Under the pieces are notes generated by a model. The model worked only from the letters and a program-made list of their open reading frames with translations, did no database searches and was not told the DNA's origin. This document shows positions 55,817 to 64,000 of a stretch of DNA of 64,000 nucleotides, piece after piece (position 1 is the stretch's first letter; each line of letters opens with the position of its first letter). Origin of the DNA: Hyphobacterium sp. CCMP332 (GTDB taxonomy: Bacteria; Pseudomonadota; Alphaproteobacteria; Caulobacterales; Maricaulaceae); the NCBI RefSeq assembly GCF_014323565.1, contig NZ_CP058669.1:895501-959500 (forward strand). Reading direction: 5' to 3'. Both the position numbers and the translations under genes were made by a program.

Positions 55817-56117
55817 TACGATTTTTCCCGATGCAGGCCCGCGTAATTGCGCGAGCGGCAGAACTTAAGGGGAAGTTCCAATTGATCCTGACCATCCCCG
55901 CCAGAAGGAAACATACGCAAATTGCAAACGCGGCGACAAGACAATTCGTTAATGAAAATTAAGGCACGTCCTTCGGCCGCAGCGATACGATGTCCCTGAT
56001 CACAAGCGCAAAGCTCCGATATGCTCGCGAATTCAGAGCCTTGCATTTGTCGGGGTTACATTCATTGATATCGTGGCAATACTGGCGCCAAGAATTTAGT
56101 GTCTCAGGAGAGAAATC
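55817..56117. other. Intergenic region between the divergent secreted-protein and M2 peptidase genes
   Basis: 301 bases expected to hold both promoters. A 76-codon minus-strand frame (55816-56046) ends in a TAATG overlap with the small secreted protein gene. Its product is Cys-rich and matches nothing I know, so I leave it unassigned. No clear -35/-10 pair or hairpin stands out. Confidence 0.4.
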
Positions 56118-58046
56118 ATGAAGACGTGGATGTATGGTGTCGCAGGCATGGCCCTGTTGTCCCTTGCCGCATGTGGCGAGAGCGAGGCGGTAGGCCAGGA
56201 CACCTCAAATGCGGATGGGACCGCCAATGTCGAAATGGCAGCGGAAACCAGCGAACCGAATGTCGCGGATGCCGAAGCGTTTCTTGCCTCAACCGAGCAG
56301 GAACTCGCGGAATTCAACGAATATGCCAGCCGCGTTTTCTGGGTCTATTCCAACTTCATCACCGAGGACACGGAATTTCTGGTCAGCCGCGTCAGTGCCG
56401 AAGGCACCGAAATGGCCGTCCGCATGGCCCTCGGCACGGCTCCTTTCGCTGAGCTGGATCTGCCACTGGATCTGCGCCGCAAGATGACCAATCTGACAGC
56501 GGGCATCACCCTGCCCGCCCCGTCCCGGTCCGGAGCGGCCGAGGAATTGGCGGAACTGACCACGCGAATGAGCTCGGCCTATTCGACCGGCACGGTCTCC
56601 CTCGATCCTGAGCTCATCACCGCCGCCGAAATCACTGAAGCAACCGGACGCGAGGACGTTGATCTTGACGCGGTTCCCCTCGACACGATGGAAGTGCTCA
56701 TGGGCACTGTGCGCGATCCGGAAGTCCTGACCGCAATGTGGAGCCAGTGGCGCAATGCCATCGATCCGGGGCAGATGAGTCAGGATTATGCCGCCATGGT
56801 CGATCTGGCCAATGAGGGCGCACGCGAGCTCGGCTTTTCCGATCTCGCCGAAATGTGGTTGTCGAATTACGACATGCCGGCCGATGAGATGGAAGCCGAG
56901 GTGGAACGCCTCTGGGGACAGGTCGAGCCGCTTTACGAACAGCTTCACTGCGCCGTGCGCGGTGAGTTGAGCGCCGAATACGGCACCGAGGTTCAGGCTG
57001 AAACCGGTATGATCCGCGCTGATTTGCTGGGTAATATGTGGGCCCAGGGCTGGGGACCGATCCGCGATATCGCCGGTGTCGAGGGCGGAGGCGAAAGCTA
57101 TGACCTCACCCAGCTCCTGGTAGATGCTGATTATGACGCACGCGAAATGGTGGAAACCGGCGAACGCTTCTACACCTCGCTTGGCCTTGATCCGCTGCCG
57201 CAATCCTTCTGGGACCGGTCATTGATCACCCGCCCGCGTGACCGGGAAGTCGTCTGCCATCCTTCGGCATGGAATCTCGATTCCCGCGACGATATCCGCA
57301 TCAAGATGTGTACAAACGTCAATGCCGAGGATTTCCGCACTGTCCACCATGAGCTGGGCCATAACTATTACCAACGGGCCTATCAGGATCAGGATACGCT
57401 GTTCCAGAATGGCGCTCATGACGGCTTCCACGAAGCTATCGGCGATTTTGTTGCGCTTTCGGTGACGCCTGAATACCTCGTCCAGATTGATCTGCTTGAT
57501 CAGGATCAGGTGCCGGGCGAGGACGCCGACCTCGGCCTTCTGATGGACCTGGCGCTCGACAAGATCGCCTTCCTGCCCTTCGCCGTCATGATGGATCAAT
57601 GGCGCTGGCGCGTCTTCCGGGGCGAGATCACGCCGGAAGATTACAACACGGCATGGTGGGAGCTTCGCAACCAGTATCAGGGCGTTTATCCGCCGGTCGA
57701 GCGGCCTGCGGACGCCTTTGACCCGGGCGCGAAATACCACATCGCCAATAATGTGCCTTATCTGCGCTATTTCCTGAGCTATATTCTGCAATTCCAGTTC
57801 CAGCAGGCCGCTTGCGAAATGGCCGGTTGGGACGGCCCGCTGCATCGTTGTACGGTCTATGGCAATGAGGAAGTCGGTGCCCGCTTCAATGAAATGTTGG
57901 AAATGGGCGCCTCCCAGCCATGGCCGGATGCGCTCGAAGCCTTCACTGGCACGCGCGAAATGGATGGCTCGGCCATCATTGCCTATTTCCAGCCGCTGAT
58001 GACGTATCTGGAAGAAGAAAACGAAGGCCGCAATTGCGGCTGGTAA
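56118..58046 (+). CDS. M2-family (angiotensin-converting-enzyme-like) metallopeptidase lipoprotein
   Basis: 642 residues. The N-terminus has a lipoprotein signal (LLSLAACGES) and an acidic linker. The helical M2 peptidase domain shows the zinc motif HHELGHNYYQRAY, the third ligand Glu in FHEAIGDFVALS, and PYLRYFLSYILQFQFQQAAC near the substrate site. Bacterial ACE relatives are dipeptidyl carboxypeptidases. Predicted to be anchored to the outer or inner membrane facing the periplasm. GGAGAG precedes the ATG, and a terminator follows at 58068. Confidence 0.95.
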   Translation: MKTWMYGVAGMALLSLAACGESEAVGQDTSNADGTANVEMAAETSEPNVADAEAFLASTEQELAEFNEYASRVFWVYSNFITEDTEFLVSRVSAEGTEMAVRMALGTAPFAELDLPLDLRRKMTNLTAGITLPAPSRSGAAEELAELTTRMSSAYSTGTVSLDPELITAAEITEATGREDVDLDAVPLDTMEVLMGTVRDPEVLTAMWSQWRNAIDPGQMSQDYAAMVDLANEGARELGFSDLAEMWLSNYDMPADEMEAEVERLWGQVEPLYEQLHCAVRGELSAEYGTEVQAETGMIRADLLGNMWAQGWGPIRDIAGVEGGGESYDLTQLLVDADYDAREMVETGERFYTSLGLDPLPQSFWDRSLITRPRDREVVCHPSAWNLDSRDDIRIKMCTNVNAEDFRTVHHELGHNYYQRAYQDQDTLFQNGAHDGFHEAIGDFVALSVTPEYLVQIDLLDQDQVPGEDADLGLLMDLALDKIAFLPFAVMMDQWRWRVFRGEITPEDYNTAWWELRNQYQGVYPPVERPADAFDPGAKYHIANNVPYLRYFLSYILQFQFQQAACEMAGWDGPLHRCTVYGNEEVGARFNEMLEMGASQPWPDALEAFTGTREMDGSAIIAYFQPLMTYLEEENEGRNCGW

Positions 58047-58067
58047 ACCCTTTCAGCGCATGAATGA

Positions 58068-58094
58068 GGGCGGTCTTCCGGGGCCGCCCTTTTT
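58068..58094 (+). terminator. Rho-independent terminator after the M2 peptidase gene
   Basis: Eight-base stem GGGCGGTC / GGCCGCCC (one G-U pair) with a six-base loop, then five T. It lies 21 bases after the stop and separates the peptidase from the kyn operon. Confidence 0.85.
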
Positions 58095-58191
58095 ATTTCC
58101 GGGGCTATTGAACGCAATACATCATGCCGCCTTCCGTCGTGGCAGCACTCGGACTAGGCTCTCCGCAATTCAAAACAAATGGAATCTGCAA

Positions 58192-59037
58192 ATGCCTGAA
58201 TCCATCTCGACTTCAGTCGATCTGTCCGGTGAAGACGTTCACTGGTCCCCCGAAGGCGGCCTCTCCTACGGTGCCTATCTGAAGCTGGACGGCGTCCTGA
58301 AAGCACAACAGCCGATGACCACCGAGCACGACGAGATGATGTTCATCATCATCCATCAGGCGTCCGAGTTATGGCTGAAACTGTGCCTGCACGAGCTGGA
58401 TGCGGCTATCGAATGCATCATCGCCGGTGAGTTCGGACCCGCCTCGAAGATGTTGTCACGCATCGCCCGGATCCAGGAACAGCTGACCCAGTCATGGTCC
58501 ATTCTCGCTACCATGACGCCGGCGGATTATCTGAAATTCCGCGACAAGCTGGGCCAGAGTTCCGGCTTTCAGAGCTATCAATACCGCATGCTGGAATACC
58601 GTTTGGGCAACAAGAATGCCGCCATGGCCCGGGTGCATGGCAAATCGCAGCAGGCCGATGCCGTCCGGGAATATCTCAACAAGCCGAGCATATATGATGA
58701 GGCGCTGCGCCAGCTTGCAAAAGCCGGATTTGATATTCCTGCGGATCGCCTCGACCGCGACTGGTCACAGCCATACAAACCCTCCCCAGCCGTGGAGACC
58801 GCATGGAAAGAGGTGTATTCCAACATTGAAGAACATTGGCAACTCTATGAAATGGCAGAGAAACTGGTAGATGTAGAGCATAAATTCCAGCTCTGGCGCT
58901 TCAACCATATGAAGACCGTCGAACGTATCATCGGTTATCGCCGCGGCACGGGCGGAACCGGCGGAGTCTCCTATCTCGTAAAGGCGCTGGAGCTGCGCTT
59001 TTTCCCGGAACTCTGGACGGTCAGGACTTCGCTCTGA
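58192..59037 (+). CDS. kynA: Tryptophan 2,3-dioxygenase
   Basis: 281 residues from ATG 58192; a longer frame runs back to 58060 but overlaps the terminator. Heme enzyme that opens the indole ring to N-formylkynurenine. Features: GGLSYGAYLKLDGVL, HQASELWLKLCLHEL, the long helical core (FQSYQYRMLEYRLGNK) and the C-terminal GTGGTGGVSYL loop. First gene of the kynABU operon; its stop overlaps the kynB start (TGATG). Confidence 0.97.
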   Translation: MPESISTSVDLSGEDVHWSPEGGLSYGAYLKLDGVLKAQQPMTTEHDEMMFIIIHQASELWLKLCLHELDAAIECIIAGEFGPASKMLSRIARIQEQLTQSWSILATMTPADYLKFRDKLGQSSGFQSYQYRMLEYRLGNKNAAMARVHGKSQQADAVREYLNKPSIYDEALRQLAKAGFDIPADRLDRDWSQPYKPSPAVETAWKEVYSNIEEHWQLYEMAEKLVDVEHKFQLWRFNHMKTVERIIGYRRGTGGTGGVSYLVKALELRFFPELWTVRTSL

Positions 59038-59666
59038 TGGCGAAACGCCTGATCGATATTTCCCAGACGCTGCGTCCGCAATTACCCGTCTGGCCGGGAG
59101 ATACGCCCTTTTCCCTGGAACCCACCTGGACGATCGAGCCCGGCTGTCCGGTCAATGTATCCCGTCTCACCCTGTCGACCCATTCCGGCGCGCACGCAGA
59201 TGCGCCTCTTCACTACGACCCGCAGGGCAAGACCATCGCCGAGGTCGATCCGGAAATCTATGTCGGAAGATGCCATGTTTTTGATGTCCGCAAGGCGATT
59301 GATCTGGTGCGGCCTTCGGACTTTGAATTGGCCGATGCCGCCGGCTGTGCACGCATTCTGTTCCGGACCTTCGATCATTTCCCACATGATCAATGGGTAT
59401 CGGACTATGCTGCCATTGCCCCTGAAACCATTGAACTGCTCGCAAGTGCCGGCGTCAGGCTGGTCGGCATGGATGGACCGTCTCTGGACCCCGAAACCTC
59501 CAAGACGCTGGAAGCGCATAATGCAGTTCGCCGCGCCGGTATGGCCATTCTGGAGGGCCTGGTGCTCGATGATGTGAGCGAAGGTCCGTATGAATTGATC
59601 GCTGCGCCGCTGAAAATTGACGGGGCCGATGCCGCACCGGTCCGCGCTCTTTTGAGAGAGTTGTAG
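59037..59666 (+). CDS. kynB: Kynurenine formamidase (arylformamidase)
   Basis: 209 residues of the metal-dependent cyclase family. It hydrolyses N-formylkynurenine to kynurenine and formate. The metal motif is HSGAHADAPLHY, with further conserved FDHFP and GMDGPSLDPETSKT. It sits between kynA (one-base overlap) and kynU (no gap). Confidence 0.96.
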   Translation: MAKRLIDISQTLRPQLPVWPGDTPFSLEPTWTIEPGCPVNVSRLTLSTHSGAHADAPLHYDPQGKTIAEVDPEIYVGRCHVFDVRKAIDLVRPSDFELADAAGCARILFRTFDHFPHDQWVSDYAAIAPETIELLASAGVRLVGMDGPSLDPETSKTLEAHNAVRRAGMAILEGLVLDDVSEGPYELIAAPLKIDGADAAPVRALLREL

Positions 59667-60908
59667 ATGAACCGCAAAACGCTCGATGACGTCACGCTTC
59701 TGGACGAAAACGACCCACTCGCGCCTTTTCGCGAGCGTTTCGATATCCCGGACGATTTGATCTATCTCGATGGCAATTCTCTGGGCTGCCTGCCAAAAGC
59801 GGCAAAAGACCGGGTCAACGATGTTGTCGCACGCGAATGGGGACAGGATCTCATCCGGTCATGGAATTCGAATGACTGGATCAACGCCCCCGCGCGCATC
59901 GGCGACAAGATCGCAAGGCTGATCGGCGCAGACGACGGAGAGGTGATCGTTGGTGACAGCACATCCATAAATGTTTTCAAATGCCTGAACGCATGTCTTC
60001 AGATTGATTCTACACGCAAGACGCTGGTCACCGAGACCGGCAATTTTCCGACCGACGCCTATATGATCGAAGGGTTGGCGAGTATCGCCCCGGACCGCAT
60101 CACGGCGCGGCTGGTCGAGCCCGGAAACGTCGTCGAAAGTCTGAACGAGACCACCGCGGCGCTTCTTTTAACCCACACGCATTACAAGACAGGCCGTCTG
60201 CGGGACATGAAGGCGATAACGGCCGCCGCCCATGCAAAAGGCGTCCCGGTGATCTGGGACCTCTCACATTCCTGCGGAGCAATGCCGGTTGATCTTAACG
60301 GCTGTAATGCTGATTTCGCCATCGGTTGCGGATACAAATACCTCAATGGTGGCCCCGGCGCACCGGCCTTTACCTTTGTGGCCAGACGACATCAGGAAAA
60401 AGTCTTCCCGGCTCTTTCCGGTTGGCTGGGCCACAAGCAGCCCTTTGCCTTCGACGATCGCTATACCCCCGCCCCCGGCATAAACCGCTTTCAATGCGGA
60501 ACACCGGGAATTATCGGGTGCGCCGCGCTGGAGGTTGGCGTCGATCTGATGCTCGAAGCCGACATGCTGGCGCTGAGACAAAAATCGTCCGCCCTGGGTG
60601 ATCTTTTCATTCAGCTCGTTCAGGAACAATGTGCCGACTTCGGCTTTGATCCTGCCTGCCCGACCAATGCCGCCGAGCGCGGCAGTCAGGTCAGTTTTCA
60701 TCATCCGGATGGCTACGCCATCATGCAGGCACTTATAGCCCGCGGAGTGATTGGGGACTTCAGAGCGCCCGACATTCTCCGTTTCGGGTTTGCTCCCCTC
60801 TACATTTCCTACGTGGATGTCTGGAACGCTGTGGACATCCTGCGCGATGTCATGACATCGAACGAATGGGATCAGGCCCTGTTCAAACAGAAGGCTGCTG
60901 TAACATGA
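59667..60908 (+). CDS. kynU: Kynureninase
   Basis: 413 residues, PLP fold type I. Cleaves kynurenine to anthranilate and alanine. YLDGNSLGCLPKA at the N-terminus, WDLSHSCGAMP (cofactor Asp) and GCGYKYLNGGPGAPAF (PLP lysine) are present. The stop overlaps the next start (ATGA). Anthranilate made here could feed the CoA-type enzymes that follow. Confidence 0.97.
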   Translation: MNRKTLDDVTLLDENDPLAPFRERFDIPDDLIYLDGNSLGCLPKAAKDRVNDVVAREWGQDLIRSWNSNDWINAPARIGDKIARLIGADDGEVIVGDSTSINVFKCLNACLQIDSTRKTLVTETGNFPTDAYMIEGLASIAPDRITARLVEPGNVVESLNETTAALLLTHTHYKTGRLRDMKAITAAAHAKGVPVIWDLSHSCGAMPVDLNGCNADFAIGCGYKYLNGGPGAPAFTFVARRHQEKVFPALSGWLGHKQPFAFDDRYTPAPGINRFQCGTPGIIGCAALEVGVDLMLEADMLALRQKSSALGDLFIQLVQEQCADFGFDPACPTNAAERGSQVSFHHPDGYAIMQALIARGVIGDFRAPDILRFGFAPLYISYVDVWNAVDILRDVMTSNEWDQALFKQKAAVT

Positions 60909-62974
60909 GCGATATCGTCAATACAGAACGCCGTGAAGAATGCCTGATCATCCGCGTCAATAACCCGCCCGTGAACGCGCTGGGCCATGCCGTGCGCGAC
61001 GGCGTGGTCAAAGCATTGACGGAAGTTGGCGATGCAAGGTGCGTTGTTCTCCATTGCGAAGGACGCACTTTCTTTGCCGGTGCCGACATAACCGAATTTG
61101 GCAAGCCGCCGCTCTCACCGTCATTGCCCGACATGATAGCCGCGCTTGAGAATTGCCCCGTACCCGTTGTCGCTGCCATTCACGGCATGGCGCTCGGAGG
61201 CGGTCTCGAAACCGCTCTCGGTTGTGATTATCGCGTGATTGACCGCAAAGCACGGGTGGGATTTCCCGAGATAGACCTCGGCATTTTCCCGGGCGCGGGT
61301 GGGACGCAGCGCGCACCACGCCTTGCGGGGATCGCCGCAACGCTCGCCATGACTCTGGATGGCAAACCCGTCTCCGCGGCGCGGGCCGTCGAGATCGGGC
61401 TCTGCGATGAGATGTCAGACGGCGATATTCTGGAAGCCACCATCGCCTTCGCGCGGACGAAAACTGTCAAACGCCGCATCAGGGATTTACCGGCGCCCAG
61501 CATCGATCAGCCTGCAATCGATGCCGAACTGGCCAAGGCGGCAAAGGCGCGCCGCGGTCAGATTGCGGTCGGGAAAGCCACCGAGGCAGTCCTTGCTTCT
61601 GCCACACTGCCTTTTGAGGCGGGACTGGAAAAGGAACGCGAACTCTTTCTGGAACTGATTGGCGGATCTCAATCCCGCGCCATGCGACACCTTTTCTTTT
61701 CCGAACGCCTGTCGGCAAAAGTCGATGGCCTGAACGCCGCGCCAAAATCGCTGGGGCTGATTGGCGTGGTCGGCTCCGGAACGATGGGCGGCGGCATCGC
61801 CATGGCTTTCGCCAATGCCGGCTTCGCGGTCCGGCTGTATGATGCCAATGCCGAAGCATTGAAGGCAGGACTGGAAAAAATCCGCAGCCTCTACATGGCG
61901 TCGGCCGCAAAGGGGCGGACCAGCGAGGCCGAGGCTCTGGATCGATATGACCGGATACAGCCCGCGGATAATTGGGAGGCGTTTGCGGCCTGCGATCTGA
62001 TTATTGAAGCGGTCTTCGAGCGGATGGACGTCAAGAAAGACGTTTTCGCCGAACTCGACCGTGTCGCCCGGCCCGATGCCATCCTCGCCACGAATACCTC
62101 CTATCTCGACGTCGATGCCATTGCCGCCGGAACGAAAGATCCGTCGCGCGTTCTGGGTATGCACTTCTTCTCGCCGGCCAATGTGATGCGCCTGCTCGAA
62201 ATCGTGCGCGGAGACAAAACGTCAGACACTGCACTAGCGACCGCACTGGATGCCGCAAGAAAAATCAAGAAAGTGCCGGTTGTGTCCGGCGTCTGTCACG
62301 GCTTTATCGGCAATCGCATGCTGAAGGGATATGGCCGGGAAGCGGGCCTTTGCATGATGGAAGGGGCGGCTCCGGAAGACGTTGACAAGGCCCTTTATGG
62401 CTTTGGTATGCCGATGGGCCCCCTCGCCATGGCCGACCTTGCCGGGCTTGATATCGGCTATGACAATCGCCGTTCAATGACAGCCGGCGAAGACTATGAA
62501 CCCCTCGCCTCCGTCCTTCAGGACCGCCTCGTCGAAATGGGCCGCAAAGGTCAGAAGACAGGGGCCGGAATATTCAATTACGCACCGGGAAGCCGTTCAC
62601 CGGAGCCTGACCCCGACGTGATGGCCATGATCGAGACGCTGGCGGCCGAGTACGGCGTCAAGCGGCGCGACGTAGCGCCTGAGGAAATTGTCGAACGGTG
62701 CATGCTGGCGCTGATCAATGAAGGCGCCGCCATACTGTCAGAAGGCATTGCCCAGCGGGCCAGTGACATCGATGTCGTATACGCTAATGGCTATGGCTTT
62801 CCGCGCTATCGCGGCGGACCGATGTGCTATGCGGACGAACTGGGCGCAAAGCATATTCTCGAGCGCCTTGAATTTTATCAGGAAAAATACGGCCCGAAAT
62901 GGTGGGCGCCCGCCCCTCTGATCCGGGAATTGGCGGAAACCGGCGGGACATTCGGACAATGGAAAAAGGGATAG
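60905..62974 (+). CDS. Fused enoyl-CoA hydratase / 3-hydroxyacyl-CoA dehydrogenase
   Basis: 689 residues. The N-terminal crotonase domain (about 1-190) shows IHGMALGGGLETALGCDYRV and the catalytic GFPEIDLGIFPGAGGTQR. The NAD-binding dehydrogenase starts near 290 (IGVVGSGTMGGGIAMAFANAG) and has LGMHFFSPANVMRLLEIV; two C-terminal 3HCDH domains follow. This is the FadJ/FadB or peroxisomal bifunctional-enzyme type. It is translationally coupled to kynU, so a role in degrading the anthranilate-derived CoA thioester is likely; ordinary beta-oxidation is the alternative. Confidence 0.93.
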   Translation: MSDIVNTERREECLIIRVNNPPVNALGHAVRDGVVKALTEVGDARCVVLHCEGRTFFAGADITEFGKPPLSPSLPDMIAALENCPVPVVAAIHGMALGGGLETALGCDYRVIDRKARVGFPEIDLGIFPGAGGTQRAPRLAGIAATLAMTLDGKPVSAARAVEIGLCDEMSDGDILEATIAFARTKTVKRRIRDLPAPSIDQPAIDAELAKAAKARRGQIAVGKATEAVLASATLPFEAGLEKERELFLELIGGSQSRAMRHLFFSERLSAKVDGLNAAPKSLGLIGVVGSGTMGGGIAMAFANAGFAVRLYDANAEALKAGLEKIRSLYMASAAKGRTSEAEALDRYDRIQPADNWEAFAACDLIIEAVFERMDVKKDVFAELDRVARPDAILATNTSYLDVDAIAAGTKDPSRVLGMHFFSPANVMRLLEIVRGDKTSDTALATALDAARKIKKVPVVSGVCHGFIGNRMLKGYGREAGLCMMEGAAPEDVDKALYGFGMPMGPLAMADLAGLDIGYDNRRSMTAGEDYEPLASVLQDRLVEMGRKGQKTGAGIFNYAPGSRSPEPDPDVMAMIETLAAEYGVKRRDVAPEEIVERCMLALINEGAAILSEGIAQRASDIDVVYANGYGFPRYRGGPMCYADELGAKHILERLEFYQEKYGPKWWAPAPLIRELAETGGTFGQWKKG

Positions 62975-62978
62975 ACAG

Positions 62979-63740
62979 ATGGGACATCTGAAGGGACAGA
63001 CCGCCGTCATCACCGGTGGTGGAACGGGTATTGGCTTGGCCATTGCCAGGCGGTTGGCAGCGGATGGCGCAAATTGTGTGTTGATGGGGCGCAATCTGGA
63101 GCGTCTGGAAACGCAAGCGAAAACAGTTGAGCGCGCGCGCGCCATTCAGTGTGATGTAACCGACAGTGCCGCTGTCGAGGCCGCCTTCGAAGACGCGCGC
63201 CGCGATGGCCCGATCTCGATCCTCGTGAACAATGCCGGCATTGCCTCCTCTGCGCCCTTCCACCGGATGGGCGAAGATGAATTTCTCCGGATTCAGGATG
63301 TAAATGTCACCGGCGTATTCCGCTGCACCAAGGCGGTCGCGAATGACATGCGGACCGCAGAGTCCGGGCGGGTGATCAACATTTCATCCATCGCCGGCCT
63401 GTCAGGCGGCCCCTACATTACCCACTATTGCGCCTCCAAACACGCCGTGATCGGCATGACCCGCGCCCTCTCAGCGGAATGGGCGAAGACCAACACAACC
63501 GTCAATGCCATCTGTCCGGGCTATGTCCGCACCGAAATGGCCGAAGGCGCCATCCGGACAATCATCGAGAAAACCGGAGCGACACGCGAACAGGCCATCG
63601 CCGAGCTCGCCAAGAACAATCCGCAAGGCCGGCTTCTGGAGGTCGAGGAAGTCGCCGAGATCGCCGGCTGGCTCTGTCATCCGGACAGCCGCAGCATCAA
63701 TGGTCAGGCCATTGCACTCAACGGCGGACATTCCATGTAG
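62979..63740 (+). CDS. Short-chain dehydrogenase/reductase
   Basis: 253 residues. Classical SDR with TGGGTGIG (cofactor), NNAG, a catalytic Ser-Tyr-Lys set (NISSIAGLSGG ... YCASKHA; the Tyr reading is HYCASK) and a C-terminal GWLCHPDSRSINGQAIALNG. It resembles 3-oxoacyl-ACP or 3-hydroxyacyl-CoA reductases. It starts five bases after the fused dehydrogenase, so it is part of the same operon and probably handles a hydroxyacyl/ketoacyl-CoA intermediate. Confidence 0.92.
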   Translation: MGHLKGQTAVITGGGTGIGLAIARRLAADGANCVLMGRNLERLETQAKTVERARAIQCDVTDSAAVEAAFEDARRDGPISILVNNAGIASSAPFHRMGEDEFLRIQDVNVTGVFRCTKAVANDMRTAESGRVINISSIAGLSGGPYITHYCASKHAVIGMTRALSAEWAKTNTTVNAICPGYVRTEMAEGAIRTIIEKTGATREQAIAELAKNNPQGRLLEVEEVAEIAGWLCHPDSRSINGQAIALNGGHSM

Positions 63741-63791
63741 GAAGCAGAGGGTTTTCCGCCTAGAAAACCGGCAACAGTCTAAGAGGATGCA

Positions 63792-64000
63792 ATGCGTCAA
63801 TTCTACGTTTTCATCAAATGCGAGCTGGGCAAGACCTATGACGTCGCCAGCGATATCGTCGATCAGATCGACGAGGCCCGCCACGTCCATTCGGTATCCG
63901 GTGTCTATGACCTTCTGGCCCACTTCTCGGTGGAAGCCGATGAGGATATCGGCCGCTTCGTGAACCAGCGAATTCAGGTCCTTCCAGGCATCAAGGACAC
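63792..64000 (+). CDS. Lrp/AsnC-type ligand-binding (RAM) domain protein, cut by window end
   Basis: The first 69 residues (MRQFYVFIKCELGKTYDVAS ...) match a stand-alone AsnC/Lrp ligand-binding domain, with GVYDLLAHFSVEADEDIG at the usual place and no N-terminal helix-turn-helix. Such proteins usually bind amino acids or aromatic ligands. It lies 51 bases after the SDR and may be in the same transcript; the C-terminus is beyond the window. Confidence 0.85.
   Translation, partial: MRQFYVFIKCELGKTYDVASDIVDQIDEARHVHSVSGVYDLLAHFSVEADEDIGRFVNQRIQVLPGIKD

Noticed and set aside
55816-56046. 76-codon minus-strand frame with TAATG overlap to the small secreted protein gene
   Set aside because: The overlap is suggestive, but the product has no recognisable family, no signal peptide and no good ribosome-binding site. 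Left unassigned.

Overview
The window looks like a chromosomal stretch of an alphaproteobacterium, most likely of the Caulobacterales/Maricaulales/Hyphomonadaceae type. The evidence is conserved gene order: ppiD-trpE, trpGDC, lexA-comEC, eno-ftsB-pdhABC-lpd-lipA-coq10-cinA-ispDF-dusB, and ntrYX-trkAH-dat-hfq-hflX-mazG. Other pointers are a pyruvate dehydrogenase E1-beta with its own lipoyl domain, a fused IspDF, and a GTTC-N7-GTTC LexA box. Genes are densely packed with many 1- to 4-base start/stop overlaps.

Layout. 1-9.7 kb: comEC (frameshifted), lexA with its operator, trpGDC, a polysaccharide-deacetylase-like protein, trpE and ppiD. 9.8-16.7 kb: tpiA, a degenerate receiver-domain protein, secG, pyrG (reading frame broken by several apparent one-base insertions), a DUF2807-type exported protein, rpmF, eno, a 32-residue membrane protein and ftsB. 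16.8-25.2 kb: the pyruvate dehydrogenase operon (pdhA, pdhB, pdhC, lpd). It is interleaved with small genes (NTF2-like, MAPEG, GFA-type zinc protein, a small Cys-containing exported protein, cupin) and a divergent haloalkane-dehalogenase-like hydrolase. The pdhC linker contains an in-frame 126-base palindromic repeat element.

25.2-31.4 kb holds what I consider the most interesting locus. Four exported proteins are built from 17-residue beta-solenoid rungs (bactofilin-like, but with signal peptides). Two are lipoproteins, one is a soluble periplasmic protein, and one is tethered by a C-terminal membrane domain. Three share a C-terminal cap with two conserved cysteines. An acyl-CoA/ACP synthetase-like gene with an acidic N-terminal tail lies inside the cluster. 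The promoter regions of the first solenoid gene and of the distant DUF2807 gene share a TGCATC-N16-TGCATC element.

31.4-50.8 kb: housekeeping genes (lipA, a COQ10-like gene, cinA/pncC, ispDF, dusB, ntrY, ntrX, trkA, trkH, dat, hfq, hflX, mazG, an MBL-fold hydrolase, tatD, holB, tmk, a PBP5-type carboxypeptidase and rlpA). 50.9-53.0 kb: tRNA-Ser(TGA), a small AT-rich remnant and a complete IS3-like element with an A7 slippery site. 53.0-58.1 kb: a secreted metzincin protease, a small secreted protein with YadA-head-like repeats and an ACE-like M2 lipoprotein peptidase. 58.2-64.0 kb: a tryptophan-degradation operon (kynA, kynB, kynU) running into a fused enoyl-CoA hydratase/3-hydroxyacyl-CoA dehydrogenase, an SDR and an AsnC-type ligand-binding protein cut by the window end. 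That order suggests tryptophan is degraded to anthranilate and then through CoA thioesters.

All functional calls are from reading translated motifs and gene order; no database search was run.
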